A DNA stretch of 64,000 bases from Planctomyces sp. SH-PL14 (GTDB taxonomy: Bacteria; Planctomycetota; Planctomycetia; Planctomycetales; Planctomycetaceae). Below, piece by piece: positions 44,035 to 51,525 of the stretch. Within the stretch, counting starts at the first letter, position 1, and the number at the start of each line of letters is the position of its first letter. The position numbers and the translations under genes were made by a program. The stretch spans positions 3,428,001 to 3,492,000 of the forward strand of contig NZ_CP011270.1 of the NCBI RefSeq assembly GCF_001610835.1. Direction: 5' to 3'. Below the pieces are notes generated by a model. The model was given only the letters and a program-made list of their open reading frames with translations, did not search any database and was not told the DNA's origin.

Positions 44035-45375
44035 TCATGATCGGGCTTGTAACGTGGTCCGAAGTCGTTGGAGTTGTTGGAGATCTTCTCGGGTGGCCGG
44101 TTGGATTTTCGGGGGGCCGGGCGGCCTGTCCTGCTTCGGTCTCGGCCACCGGCGGATCTGTTTCGGGCCGACTCGACCGTCCCTGTCCACCACGGCCTGA
44201 CAAAGCTGGTCCCGCAAGGACGGCATGCGGCGGACGGGGCGGCCGTGGACGACTCGACGAAGCAGACGGCGGACGGCGTCCCGAGCTTTGGCGGCAGACC
44301 AGTTCGCCGGATGCGATCCCGAGGCGATCAGTTCCCGAGCCGTCAGCAGTTGCAGTAGCCAACTCGCCAGGACATGCCAGGTCTGCTCCGCCAGCGCGCC
44401 CTCCGGCGTGCGGCTCCGCAGCGTCTGATGGCAGAGCGTCTGCTTGAGCGAGCGATAGTGCAGCTCCAGGCCCCAGCGGAGCCGGTAGATCTCGGCGGCG
44501 TCCTCGTCGGACAGCGCCCTCTCGTCGTGGATGTTCGTGACCAGCGAGACCGGTCGTTTCTGATCGTCGCGAACGACGATCAGTCGCAACACGACGGGCG
44601 GCTGGTCGCGGCAGCGGGTGGGCCACAGCGAGACCGTCTGGCCTTCGGTCTCGACCGCCCAATCCAAGTCAGGACCGTCCAGGCCGGTCAGGAGCCGGAT
44701 GTTTCCTCCCACCCGCAGGACGAAGTCGTGCCGGTTCCGGGTGAGCCAGCGGCACAGCTCAAAACTGATGAAGCCGGCGTCGGCGGTCAGCAGGGAGCGG
44801 GGCGGCAGGTTGTCCCGCATGTCGTCCAGCTGTCGCCGCTCGCTCTGTGTCCCCGGCCCCAGACGGAAGTCCCATGGCAAGCCGGTTCCGATGTGCAGGA
44901 GTGTCGTCTGGAAGACCTGCGGCGTGGTCCCCTCCTTGCCGGCGCAGCCCAAGGCCTGTTCGTTGGGCGTCGTGCGAGGGGCTTCGAAGCGGGAGCCATC
45001 GACGCCGAAGACCGCCCATCCCCGGACTCGCCAGTCGTCCAGATGCTCGGCGACGAACTGTCGCAGGCGCAGGAGGATCGGATCTCGCATCCGGGGGAGA
45101 CCACGAACGCGGGCGGCCAGGAACCCGGAGAGCGAGTCGCCGATGGTCCAGGCGGGAAAGACTTCGCGGAGGATGTCGCAGGCGGCATCGAACTGCTCGC
45201 GGAGGGTCACCTGGGGCTGCCAGCTCATGATGGTGGAGACCCAGAAGATCTTCAGCGGGGTCCAGCCGGTGTTGCCGTGCGAAGAGAACCGGCTGAACCA
45301 CTGTGGGGGAAAGACCGTGGCGATCGCCTCAATGAATTCGTGACGATACGATCGCCGCTGTGGCTTCCAAGCCAT
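44035..45375 (-). CDS. IS4-family DDE transposase
   Basis: 446 residues from ATG 45375, chosen because GGAGG lies 7 bp upstream; a GTG at 45417 and ATG at 45393 are in frame. The catalytic Asp residues fall in FGVDGSRFE and LLTADAGFIS, and the Glu lies in the Y-(2)-R-(3)-E-(6)-K signature YRLRWGLELHYRSLKQ, diagnostic of IS4 family enzymes. The stop lies a few bases from the left inverted repeat. Confidence 0.92.
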   Translation of the reverse strand: MAWKPQRRSYRHEFIEAIATVFPPQWFSRFSSHGNTGWTPLKIFWVSTIMSWQPQVTLREQFDAACDILREVFPAWTIGDSLSGFLAARVRGLPRMRDPILLRLRQFVAEHLDDWRVRGWAVFGVDGSRFEAPRTTPNEQALGCAGKEGTTPQVFQTTLLHIGTGLPWDFRLGPGTQSERRQLDDMRDNLPPRSLLTADAGFISFELCRWLTRNRHDFVLRVGGNIRLLTGLDGPDLDWAVETEGQTVSLWPTRCRDQPPVVLRLIVVRDDQKRPVSLVTNIHDERALSDEDAAEIYRLRWGLELHYRSLKQTLCHQTLRSRTPEGALAEQTWHVLASWLLQLLTARELIASGSHPANWSAAKARDAVRRLLRRVVHGRPVRRMPSLRDQLCQAVVDRDGRVGPKQIRRWPRPKQDRPPGPPKIQPATREDLQQLQRLRTTLQARS

Positions 45376-45493
45376 CTTCGAGCCTCCGTGCATCGGGCCT
45401 GTGTCGTAGAACAACACAACCGATGACGAGGCTCGAAGTCTTTTGCAATCCCACAGTTAACGCCAGTTCCGAGACAGAGTCGCGAACGGCGTT
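45376..45493. other. IS right end and transposase upstream region
   Basis: Spans the upstream part of the transposase gene, with the terminal inverted repeat at 45480-45493. An AT-richer portion near 45,400-45,440 may contain the transposase promoter. Confidence 0.5.
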
Positions 45494-45752
45494 GGGTCTC
45501 ACCCCCTTGCCGCCGGAGGCATTTTCGTTGAGGAACCGTGGGACACAACGGACGACCGATTTGTGGGACCGGCGTTGAGTATTCCTCCCTCGCTTGGTGA
45601 CCCCGCGGGTTGTTGAGGGGGCATCCGGCACGTTGTCCGCGCTTGGACACTCGCTCCTTCAGAAAGTTCGAGACGAGACGGGCCTCCGGCGGGCAAGGAG
45701 GCGTTGCCCCCTTGCATCCCCCACCAGGGGTGACCCCCTGGACCCCGGTTGG
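45494..45752 (+). repeat. Dispersed intergenic repeat, copy D, right fragment (starts with the right target duplicate)
   Basis: Continues the repeat interrupted by the IS element. The first 11 bp (45494-45504) are the right target-site duplicate. The rest has the CCGCCGGAGGC, GTCC-GCGCTT-GGAC and CCAGGGGTGACCCCCTGG elements of the other copies. Confidence 0.9.
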
Positions 45753-45906
45753 GCTGCACGCTGGATCATCCGTTCGCCCTTGCCCGACCACCATCCAGCG
45801 AACGCACCCGCCGGGCCAGCGACGCTAAGACACACATTGACTACCCTCCAACCACGTGGCCGCCCCTCCGTGATGACAGTTCAGGGCCTCACTCCCAAGC
45901 GAAACC

Positions 45907-47034
45907 ATGTCAGACCGCGTCTGGATCGTCTCCGCCAAACGAACTCCCCAGGGACGCTTCCTCGGCGCCCTCGCCAAAAAGACCGCCGTCGACCTCGGCG
46001 TCGCCGCCGCCAAAGCCGCCCTCGCCACGATTGAACCCCAACACATCGAATCGGTCATCGTCGGCAACGTCTTGGGGGCCGGCCTCGGCATGAACGTCGC
46101 CCGCCAGATCGGAATCCACTCCGGAATCCCCATCGAGGTTCCCGCCTTCACCGTCAACATGATGTGCGCTTCCGGCATGCAGGCGGTCATCCTGGCGGTC
46201 CAAGCGATCCGGGCCAGAACCGCCCGCGTCGTCCTCTGCGGCGGAACAGAATCCATGTCCAACGCCCCATTCCTCCTGAATGGAGCCCGCTCCGGATGGA
46301 AGTTCGGAGACGGCACCCTGATCGATTCCATCCAGCGCGACGGCCTGACCGATGCCTTCAGCGGCGAAGCGATGGGCCTCATCGGAGAACGCATCGCGGC
46401 ACAATATGCTGTCTCCCGCGAACAGCAGGACGAGTTCGCCGCCCGCAGCCAGCAGCGCTACGCCGAAGCCCTCGCCCAGGGCCGCTACCGCGATGAGATC
46501 GCGGCCATCGACGGCCTCGACCGCGACGAGCCCCCCCGCCCCGAAACGAACGCCGCCGGCCTCGCCAAACTCCGGCCCTCCTTCAAACCCGACGGTACGG
46601 TCACCGCCGGCAACGCCTCGGGCATCAACGACGGCGCCGCCATGCTCGTCGTTTGCGATCCCGAATGGGGACAGGCTCACGATCTGACGCCGCTCGCCGT
46701 CATCACCGCCACCGCCTCGGTCGGCTGCGACCCGGCGCTGATGGGGATGGGCCCGGTCTACGCCACGCGCAAGGTCTCCCGCTCACCCGCGGAGTTCGAC
46801 CACGTCGAGCTCAACGAAGCCTTCGCCGCGCAAGCCGTCGCCTGCGCGAAAGAACTGGAGCTCTCGGACGACCGCGTCAACCCGGACGGCGGAGCGATCG
46901 CCCTTGGACACCCGATCGGTGCCTCCGGCGCCCGGCTCATCGTCCACCTCGCCCATCGTCGACCGAAGAAGGGACTCGCGACTCTGTGCGTCGGAGGGGG
47001 CCAGGGCTGCGCCGTCGTCGTCGAACAACCCTGA
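45907..47034 (+). CDS. Acetyl-CoA acetyltransferase (thiolase)
   Basis: 375 residues. Nucleophilic Cys87 lies in NMMCASGMQA, the catalytic His in GGAIALGHPIGASGAR and the second Cys in CVGGGQGCAVVVE. It catalyses reversible cleavage of acetoacetyl-CoA to two acetyl-CoA. It is slightly shorter than typical thiolases. Followed 73 bp later by an acyl-CoA synthetase and then a 3-hydroxybutyrate dehydrogenase, so degradation of ketone bodies or polyhydroxybutyrate breakdown products is the likely pathway. No strong ribosome site is visible before the ATG. Confidence 0.93.
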   Translation: MSDRVWIVSAKRTPQGRFLGALAKKTAVDLGVAAAKAALATIEPQHIESVIVGNVLGAGLGMNVARQIGIHSGIPIEVPAFTVNMMCASGMQAVILAVQAIRARTARVVLCGGTESMSNAPFLLNGARSGWKFGDGTLIDSIQRDGLTDAFSGEAMGLIGERIAAQYAVSREQQDEFAARSQQRYAEALAQGRYRDEIAAIDGLDRDEPPRPETNAAGLAKLRPSFKPDGTVTAGNASGINDGAAMLVVCDPEWGQAHDLTPLAVITATASVGCDPALMGMGPVYATRKVSRSPAEFDHVELNEAFAAQAVACAKELELSDDRVNPDGGAIALGHPIGASGARLIVHLAHRRPKKGLATLCVGGGQGCAVVVEQP

Positions 47035-47106
47035 TGCCTCCGCGTCCACTACCGTTGACGTTCCCGAATATTCCCGAGTGAATGGCTCTGATCGAGGGAG
47101 ATTCGC

Positions 47107-49011
47107 ATGACTGGTTCCGGTTCCCGCTCCGACTGTTCAACGCCAGTCGACCAACCCTGGTTCGCTTCGTCCGAAAGGCTGGCCGCGGCCAACCTGACCT
47201 GGCTCATGCGGCAGGCCGGCGCCGCGTCCTACGGCGATCTGCACAAATGGTCGACGAAGAACCGAGCCGACTACTGGCGTCTCGCGATCGAGCGGCTGGG
47301 CTTGAAGTTCGACCAGCCGTTCACAAGCGTGCTCGAAACGCCCCAAGGAGTCGAACACCCGCGGTGGCTCTCCGGAGCCCGGTACAACATCGTCGACAGT
47401 TGCTTTCAGGCGGACCCCGCCGCCCCGGCGATCGTCCACCAGGCGGAAGGGAAACCGCTCCAGACGATGACCTACGGTGAGCTGGAGGCTCTGACCAATC
47501 GCGTCGCCGCCAGCCTGACGCAGCACGGATTCCGCCCCGGGGACGCCATCGCCACGATCCTCCCGATGACGGCGGAGTCGGTCGCGATCTACCTCGGGAT
47601 CATCAAAGCGGGCTGCGCGGTGGTGGGCATCCCGGAAAGCTTTCGCCCGCGGGAGATCGCGGCCCGGCTCCGGATTGCGGGCGCCGCCGGAGTCTTCACC
47701 CAGGACGTCCTCGTCCGCGGCGGAAAGACCTCACCGCTCTATGCGACGGTCCAGGAAGCCGACGCGCCGCGTGCGATCGTCCTCCCAGCGGACGACGCGG
47801 TCCGCGTTCCCCTCCGCGAGGGGGACCTCAGCTGGTCCGAATTCCTCTCCGACACCGCAACCTTCCCCACGGTGATGCGCGGCCCGGACGACCTCGTCAA
47901 CGTCCTGTTCTCGTCTGGAACGACCGGCGAACCGAAGGCGATTCCCTGGACGCAGACAACCCCGATCAAGTGCGGCGCGGACGCGCACTTTCACCACGAT
48001 GTCCATCCGGGAGACGTCGTGATCTGGCCGACGAGCCTCGGCTGGATGATGGGCCCCTGGCTGATCTTCGCCAGCCTGCTGAACCGGGCCGCGATCGGCC
48101 TCTACTGCGGCTCGCCGACAAGCCGGGAGTTCGGTCGCTTCGTCCAGGACTCGCGGGCCACGCTGCTCGGCGTCGTCCCGACGCTCGTGAAAGCCTGGCG
48201 AAACTCCGGATGCCTGGAGGGACTCGACTGGAGCTCGATCCAGCTCTTCAGCTCCACGGGGGAATGCTCGGTCGTCGAGGACATGCGGTGGCTGATGGAC
48301 CTCGCGGGGGACAAGCCCGTGATCGAGTATTGCGGCGGGACGGAGATCGGCGGCGGCTACATCACGAACACGATCGCCCGCCCCTGCCTCGCCGGAACGT
48401 TCAACACGCCGGCCCTGGGACTCGATCTCGAGATCCTCGATGAAGAGGGCCGCAGCGCCTTCCTTGGCGAACTGTTTCTTGTCCCCCCGTCGATCGGCAT
48501 CTCGACGACGCTCCTCAACAAGGACCATCACGACGTCTACTACGCCGACGTCCCGGCTGGCCCCGAGGGGCAGTTGCTCCGCCGGCACGGGGACATGGTC
48601 GAGCGGCTGGGGCCGAGTCACTGGCGGGTGCTCGGCCGCGCGGACGACACGATGAACCTGAGCGGCATCAAGATCAGCTCGGTGGAGATCGAGCAGGTCC
48701 TGCAGACGGTCCCCGGTGTCGACGACATCGCCGCCGTCGCGGTCTCGCCGGACGGCGGGCCGAGCCGGCTCATCGTCTTCGCCGTCGTCGAACCCGCGCT
48801 GCGCGATCGTCCGAAGGAACTGCTGGACTCGCTGCAGCAGGCCCTCCGCAGCGACCTGAATCCGCTGTTCAAGATTCACGATCTCGTCTGTCTGGATGTG
48901 CTGCCGCGGACCGCTTCGAACAAGCTCCTGCGTCGGACGTTGCGCGACGGGTATGTTCCCCGCGACCCCGCTTCTTCCACCTCGTCCTCTATCGAGGCGT
49001 CTCGCTCATGA
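47107..49011 (+). CDS. AMP-dependent acyl-CoA synthetase, probably acetoacetyl-CoA synthetase
   Basis: 634 residues. The AMP-binding P-loop is SSGTTGEPKAIPW (about 268-280), followed by TSLGWMMGPWLIFASLLNRA, the adenylate motif EYCGGTEIGGGY, GDMVERLGPSHWRVLGRADD (hinge region) and a C-terminal catalytic Lys in TASNKLLRR. Size is that of acetoacetyl- or acetyl-CoA synthetases. Sitting between thiolase and 3-hydroxybutyrate dehydrogenase, acetoacetate is the likely substrate, although acetate or other short acids are possible. GGGAGA precedes the ATG; the stop overlaps the next start by ATGA. Confidence 0.88.
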   Translation: MTGSGSRSDCSTPVDQPWFASSERLAAANLTWLMRQAGAASYGDLHKWSTKNRADYWRLAIERLGLKFDQPFTSVLETPQGVEHPRWLSGARYNIVDSCFQADPAAPAIVHQAEGKPLQTMTYGELEALTNRVAASLTQHGFRPGDAIATILPMTAESVAIYLGIIKAGCAVVGIPESFRPREIAARLRIAGAAGVFTQDVLVRGGKTSPLYATVQEADAPRAIVLPADDAVRVPLREGDLSWSEFLSDTATFPTVMRGPDDLVNVLFSSGTTGEPKAIPWTQTTPIKCGADAHFHHDVHPGDVVIWPTSLGWMMGPWLIFASLLNRAAIGLYCGSPTSREFGRFVQDSRATLLGVVPTLVKAWRNSGCLEGLDWSSIQLFSSTGECSVVEDMRWLMDLAGDKPVIEYCGGTEIGGGYITNTIARPCLAGTFNTPALGLDLEILDEEGRSAFLGELFLVPPSIGISTTLLNKDHHDVYYADVPAGPEGQLLRRHGDMVERLGPSHWRVLGRADDTMNLSGIKISSVEIEQVLQTVPGVDDIAAVAVSPDGGPSRLIVFAVVEPALRDRPKELLDSLQQALRSDLNPLFKIHDLVCLDVLPRTASNKLLRRTLRDGYVPRDPASSTSSSIEASRS

Positions 49012-49778
49012 CGATTGCTCGAACGATCCTGATCACCGGCGCCGGCGGCGGCCTGGGCCGCGGCATGGCGCTGTACCTCGCCCGGCAGGGGCACACGATC
49101 GTCGCGACCGACCTGCGGAAGGAGGCGACGGACGACGTCGTCTCGCAGATCCGTGGGCACGGGGGGAAGGCTGACGGGTATGCGCTCAACGTCACCTCCT
49201 CCGACAGCATTCGGCAGCTGGTCGTGGATCTGGGCGATCAGCCGGTCGATGTCGTCGTCAACAATGCCGGGCTGCAGCATGTGGCGGGGGTTGAGGAGTT
49301 TCCGGAAGAGAAGTGGGATCTGCTGATCGATGTCCTGCTCACCGGTCCGTTCCTGCTCACGCGGGCGCTGCTTCCCGGCATGCGGGCTCGCGGGTTCGGG
49401 CGGGTGGTTCATATCGGGTCGATTCATTCGCTGATCGCGTCCCCTTTCAAGTCGGCCTATACGGCGGCGAAGCATGCGCTGCTGGGACTATCGAAGGTCC
49501 TGGCGCTGGAGACGGCCGGGCACGACATCACGAGCAACACGATCTGTCCGGCTTATGTGCGGACTCCTCTGGTCGAGGCGCAGATTGCGGCCCAGGCGAA
49601 GACGCGTGGGATTCCGGAGGAGGAGGTGATTCAGAAAATCATGCTCGCGCCGATGCCGAAGCACACGTTCATCACGGTGGAGGAGATTGCGGCGGCGGTG
49701 GAGTACCTGATCAGTCCGCTGGCGAGGAACGTCACCGGTCAGACGATCACGATCGACGGCGGCTGGACGGCGCAATAG
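49008..49778 (+). CDS. bdhA: 3-hydroxybutyrate dehydrogenase (short-chain dehydrogenase)
   Basis: 256 residues. The Rossmann motif TGAGGGLGRGM, NNAG (residues about 86-89) and the Ser-Tyr-Lys active site (GSIHSLIASPFKSAYTAAKH) are present. The sequence VNNAGLQHVAGVEEFPEEKW and ICPAYVRTPLVEAQI are typical of D-3-hydroxybutyrate dehydrogenases. It oxidises 3-hydroxybutyrate to acetoacetate with NAD, feeding the upstream synthetase. Start overlaps the previous stop. Repeat copy E begins 8 bp after the stop. Confidence 0.9.
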   Translation: MTIARTILITGAGGGLGRGMALYLARQGHTIVATDLRKEATDDVVSQIRGHGGKADGYALNVTSSDSIRQLVVDLGDQPVDVVVNNAGLQHVAGVEEFPEEKWDLLIDVLLTGPFLLTRALLPGMRARGFGRVVHIGSIHSLIASPFKSAYTAAKHALLGLSKVLALETAGHDITSNTICPAYVRTPLVEAQIAAQAKTRGIPEEEVIQKIMLAPMPKHTFITVEEIAAAVEYLISPLARNVTGQTITIDGGWTAQ

Positions 49779-49785
49779 AGCGCAC

Positions 49786-50094
49786 TTGCCGGCACGACTC
49801 TCATAGCTCAAACCCGATGTGCGACGGCCGCTGGGGACAAGGGGGTCTCACCCCCTTGCCGCCGGAGGCGCTTCCATGAGGAACCGTGGTAAGCAACGGA
49901 CGTCCGCTTTGTGGAGCCGACGGTGAGTCCTCAACGCTCGCTATGCAATCGCCGCGGGTTGGTGAGGGGGCATACGGCACGTTGTCCGCGTTTGGACACA
50001 CCCTCCTTTAGACATCTCTCGACGGCCAGGCCTCCGGCGGGCAAAGGGCATTCTGCCCCCTGCACCCCCTGACCAGGGTGCCCCTGGACCCGGT
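49786..50094 (+). repeat. Dispersed intergenic repeat, copy E
   Basis: Starts at TTGCCGGCACGACTC, 8 bp beyond the dehydrogenase stop. Its left hairpin AAGGGGG-TCTCA-CCCCCTT is intact and its right end carries CCAGGGTGCCCCTGG. It sits between an upstream gene's 3' end and the ROK gene's promoter spacer. Confidence 0.9.
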
Positions 50095-50222
50095 GATTTC
50101 CAGTGGGGTGGCGGTGTTCTTGCTCAACAGTCATTGCGTCACAGACCGCCGACAACGATCCTTCTCCCCTGCCGCACGGAGACGGCCACAACACCGCGAT
50201 GAACGCCGATAAGGAACCAATA
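50095..50222. other. Spacer before the ROK kinase gene
   Basis: 128 bp between repeat E and the ROK start; it must hold the ROK promoter unless transcription continues through the repeat. No -10/-35 pair stands out. Confidence 0.35.
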
Positions 50223-51206
50223 ATGACCAACGTGCTGGCCGGAGTGGACCTGGGTGGAACCAGCGTCAAAATCGCCCTCGCCCATCGCGAAGGGAGCTTC
50301 CTCACCGAAGGCTCCATCCCCACCGAATCCCACCGCGGCCCCGAACGGACCATCGAACGCATCGGCGACCACCTCCAGCAACTGGCCGAAAAACACCAGG
50401 TCAAAATCGCCGGCATCGGCGTCGGCGTCCCCGGCCTCGTCGACATCCACAAAGGGATCACCCGCTTCCTCCCCAACCTCGAATCCCACTGGCGGAACAT
50501 CCCCGTCGCCGACCTGCTCACCACCCGCATGGGCTGCCCCGTCCGGATCCTCAACGACGTCCGCACCGCCACCCTGGCGGAGCTGAAGTTCGGCCACGGC
50601 AAAGGGGCGCAGGACATCTCCATGGTCTTCATGGCCCTCGGCACCGGAATCGGCGGCGGAGTCGTGATCGACGGTCAGCTCCGCCTTGGCACCCTGGGAG
50701 CGGCCGGCGAGATCGGCCACCAGACGATGCTCCCGGACGGCCCGCAGTGCGGCTGCGGCAACCACGGCTGCCTCGAAGTCCTGGCCAGCGGCCCCTCGAT
50801 CTCGGCCGAAGGGGTGCGGCTGATGCGGATCGGCCGGGCTCCGACGCTTTACGATCTCGTTGAAGGGGACTCCGACCGGGTCAACACCAAGACGATGGCC
50901 CAGGCGGCCGAGAAGGACCCCAGCATCCACGAGGCCATCCTGCGGGCGGCAAAGTACGTCGGGATCGCGGTGGCCAATATCGTGATGGTGCTCCATCCCG
51001 AACTGATCGTGCTGGGAGGGGGCGTGGCCGAGATGGGGGCCTTGCTGGTCGATAATGTCCGGTCCGAGATGGAGCGGCGGATTGTCGGTGTGATCCCGCT
51101 GGAGACGATCCGTGTTGAGCGATCGCAGCTTGGCGATAAGGCCGGCGTGACGGGGGCAGTGGTTCTGGCAGGATTGGCCGCAGACTCAACCAGTCTGGGA
51201 ACCTAA
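50223..51206 (+). CDS. ROK-family sugar kinase (glucokinase-like)
   Basis: 327 residues. The ATG at 50223 has AAGGAA 6-7 bp upstream; an in-frame ATG at 50199 lacks one. Phosphate-binding GVDLGGTSVKIAL lies at the N-terminus, the catalytic Asp in ILNDVRTATLAE, and the ROK zinc signature GEIGHQTML...CGCGNHGCLEVLASG is complete. The family phosphorylates glucose, N-acetyl sugars or acts as repressors when fused to an HTH, which is absent here, so a kinase is expected. Repeat copy F begins 4 bp after the stop. Confidence 0.9.
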   Translation: MTNVLAGVDLGGTSVKIALAHREGSFLTEGSIPTESHRGPERTIERIGDHLQQLAEKHQVKIAGIGVGVPGLVDIHKGITRFLPNLESHWRNIPVADLLTTRMGCPVRILNDVRTATLAELKFGHGKGAQDISMVFMALGTGIGGGVVIDGQLRLGTLGAAGEIGHQTMLPDGPQCGCGNHGCLEVLASGPSISAEGVRLMRIGRAPTLYDLVEGDSDRVNTKTMAQAAEKDPSIHEAILRAAKYVGIAVANIVMVLHPELIVLGGGVAEMGALLVDNVRSEMERRIVGVIPLETIRVERSQLGDKAGVTGAVVLAGLAADSTSLGT

Positions 51207-51209
51207 GCA

Positions 51210-51518
51210 CCGGGGTCCAGGGGGTCACCCCTGGTGGGGAGTGCAGAGGGGCAACGCCCCTTTGCCCGCCGGAGGCCTGGCCGTCGGGAGATGTCTGAAC
51301 GAGGGTGTGTCCAAACGCGGACACCGTGCCGGATGCCCCTATATCAACCCGCGGGGAGTCCAGAGCGAGCGGGGAGTCCTCAACGCCGGTCCCACAAAGA
51401 GGACGTCCGTTGTGTCTCACGGTTCCTCATGGAAGCGCCTCCGGCGGCAAGGGGTTGCCCCCTTGACCCCGGCTGCCGTAGCACGTTGGGTTTGAGCTAT
51501 CGAGTCGTGCCGGCAAGG
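51210..51518 (-). repeat. Dispersed intergenic repeat, copy F
   Basis: Reverse-orientation copy filling the entire gap between two convergent genes: it starts 4 bp after the ROK stop and ends 8 bp before the kinase stop. Both end hairpins (CCAGGGGGTCACCCCTGG and AAGGGGTTGCCCCCTT) face the coding ends, which suits a bidirectional terminator. Confidence 0.9.
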
Positions 51519-51525
51519 ACACGAG

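Larger units (their letters stand above)
44027..45493 (-). mobile_element. IS4-family insertion sequence, 1467 bp
   Basis: Bounded by the 11-bp direct repeats. The ends are imperfect inverted repeats: AATGCTGTTCATGA at the left and, on the other strand at the right, AACGCCGTTCGCGA (10 of 14 identical). One full-length transposase gene lies inside. The intact structure suggests an active or recently active element. No second copy is present in the window. Confidence 0.9.

Noticed and set aside
23239-51518. CRISPR array
   Set aside because: The repeats are hundreds of bases long, kilobases apart, in both orientations and have no regular spacers or cas genes.
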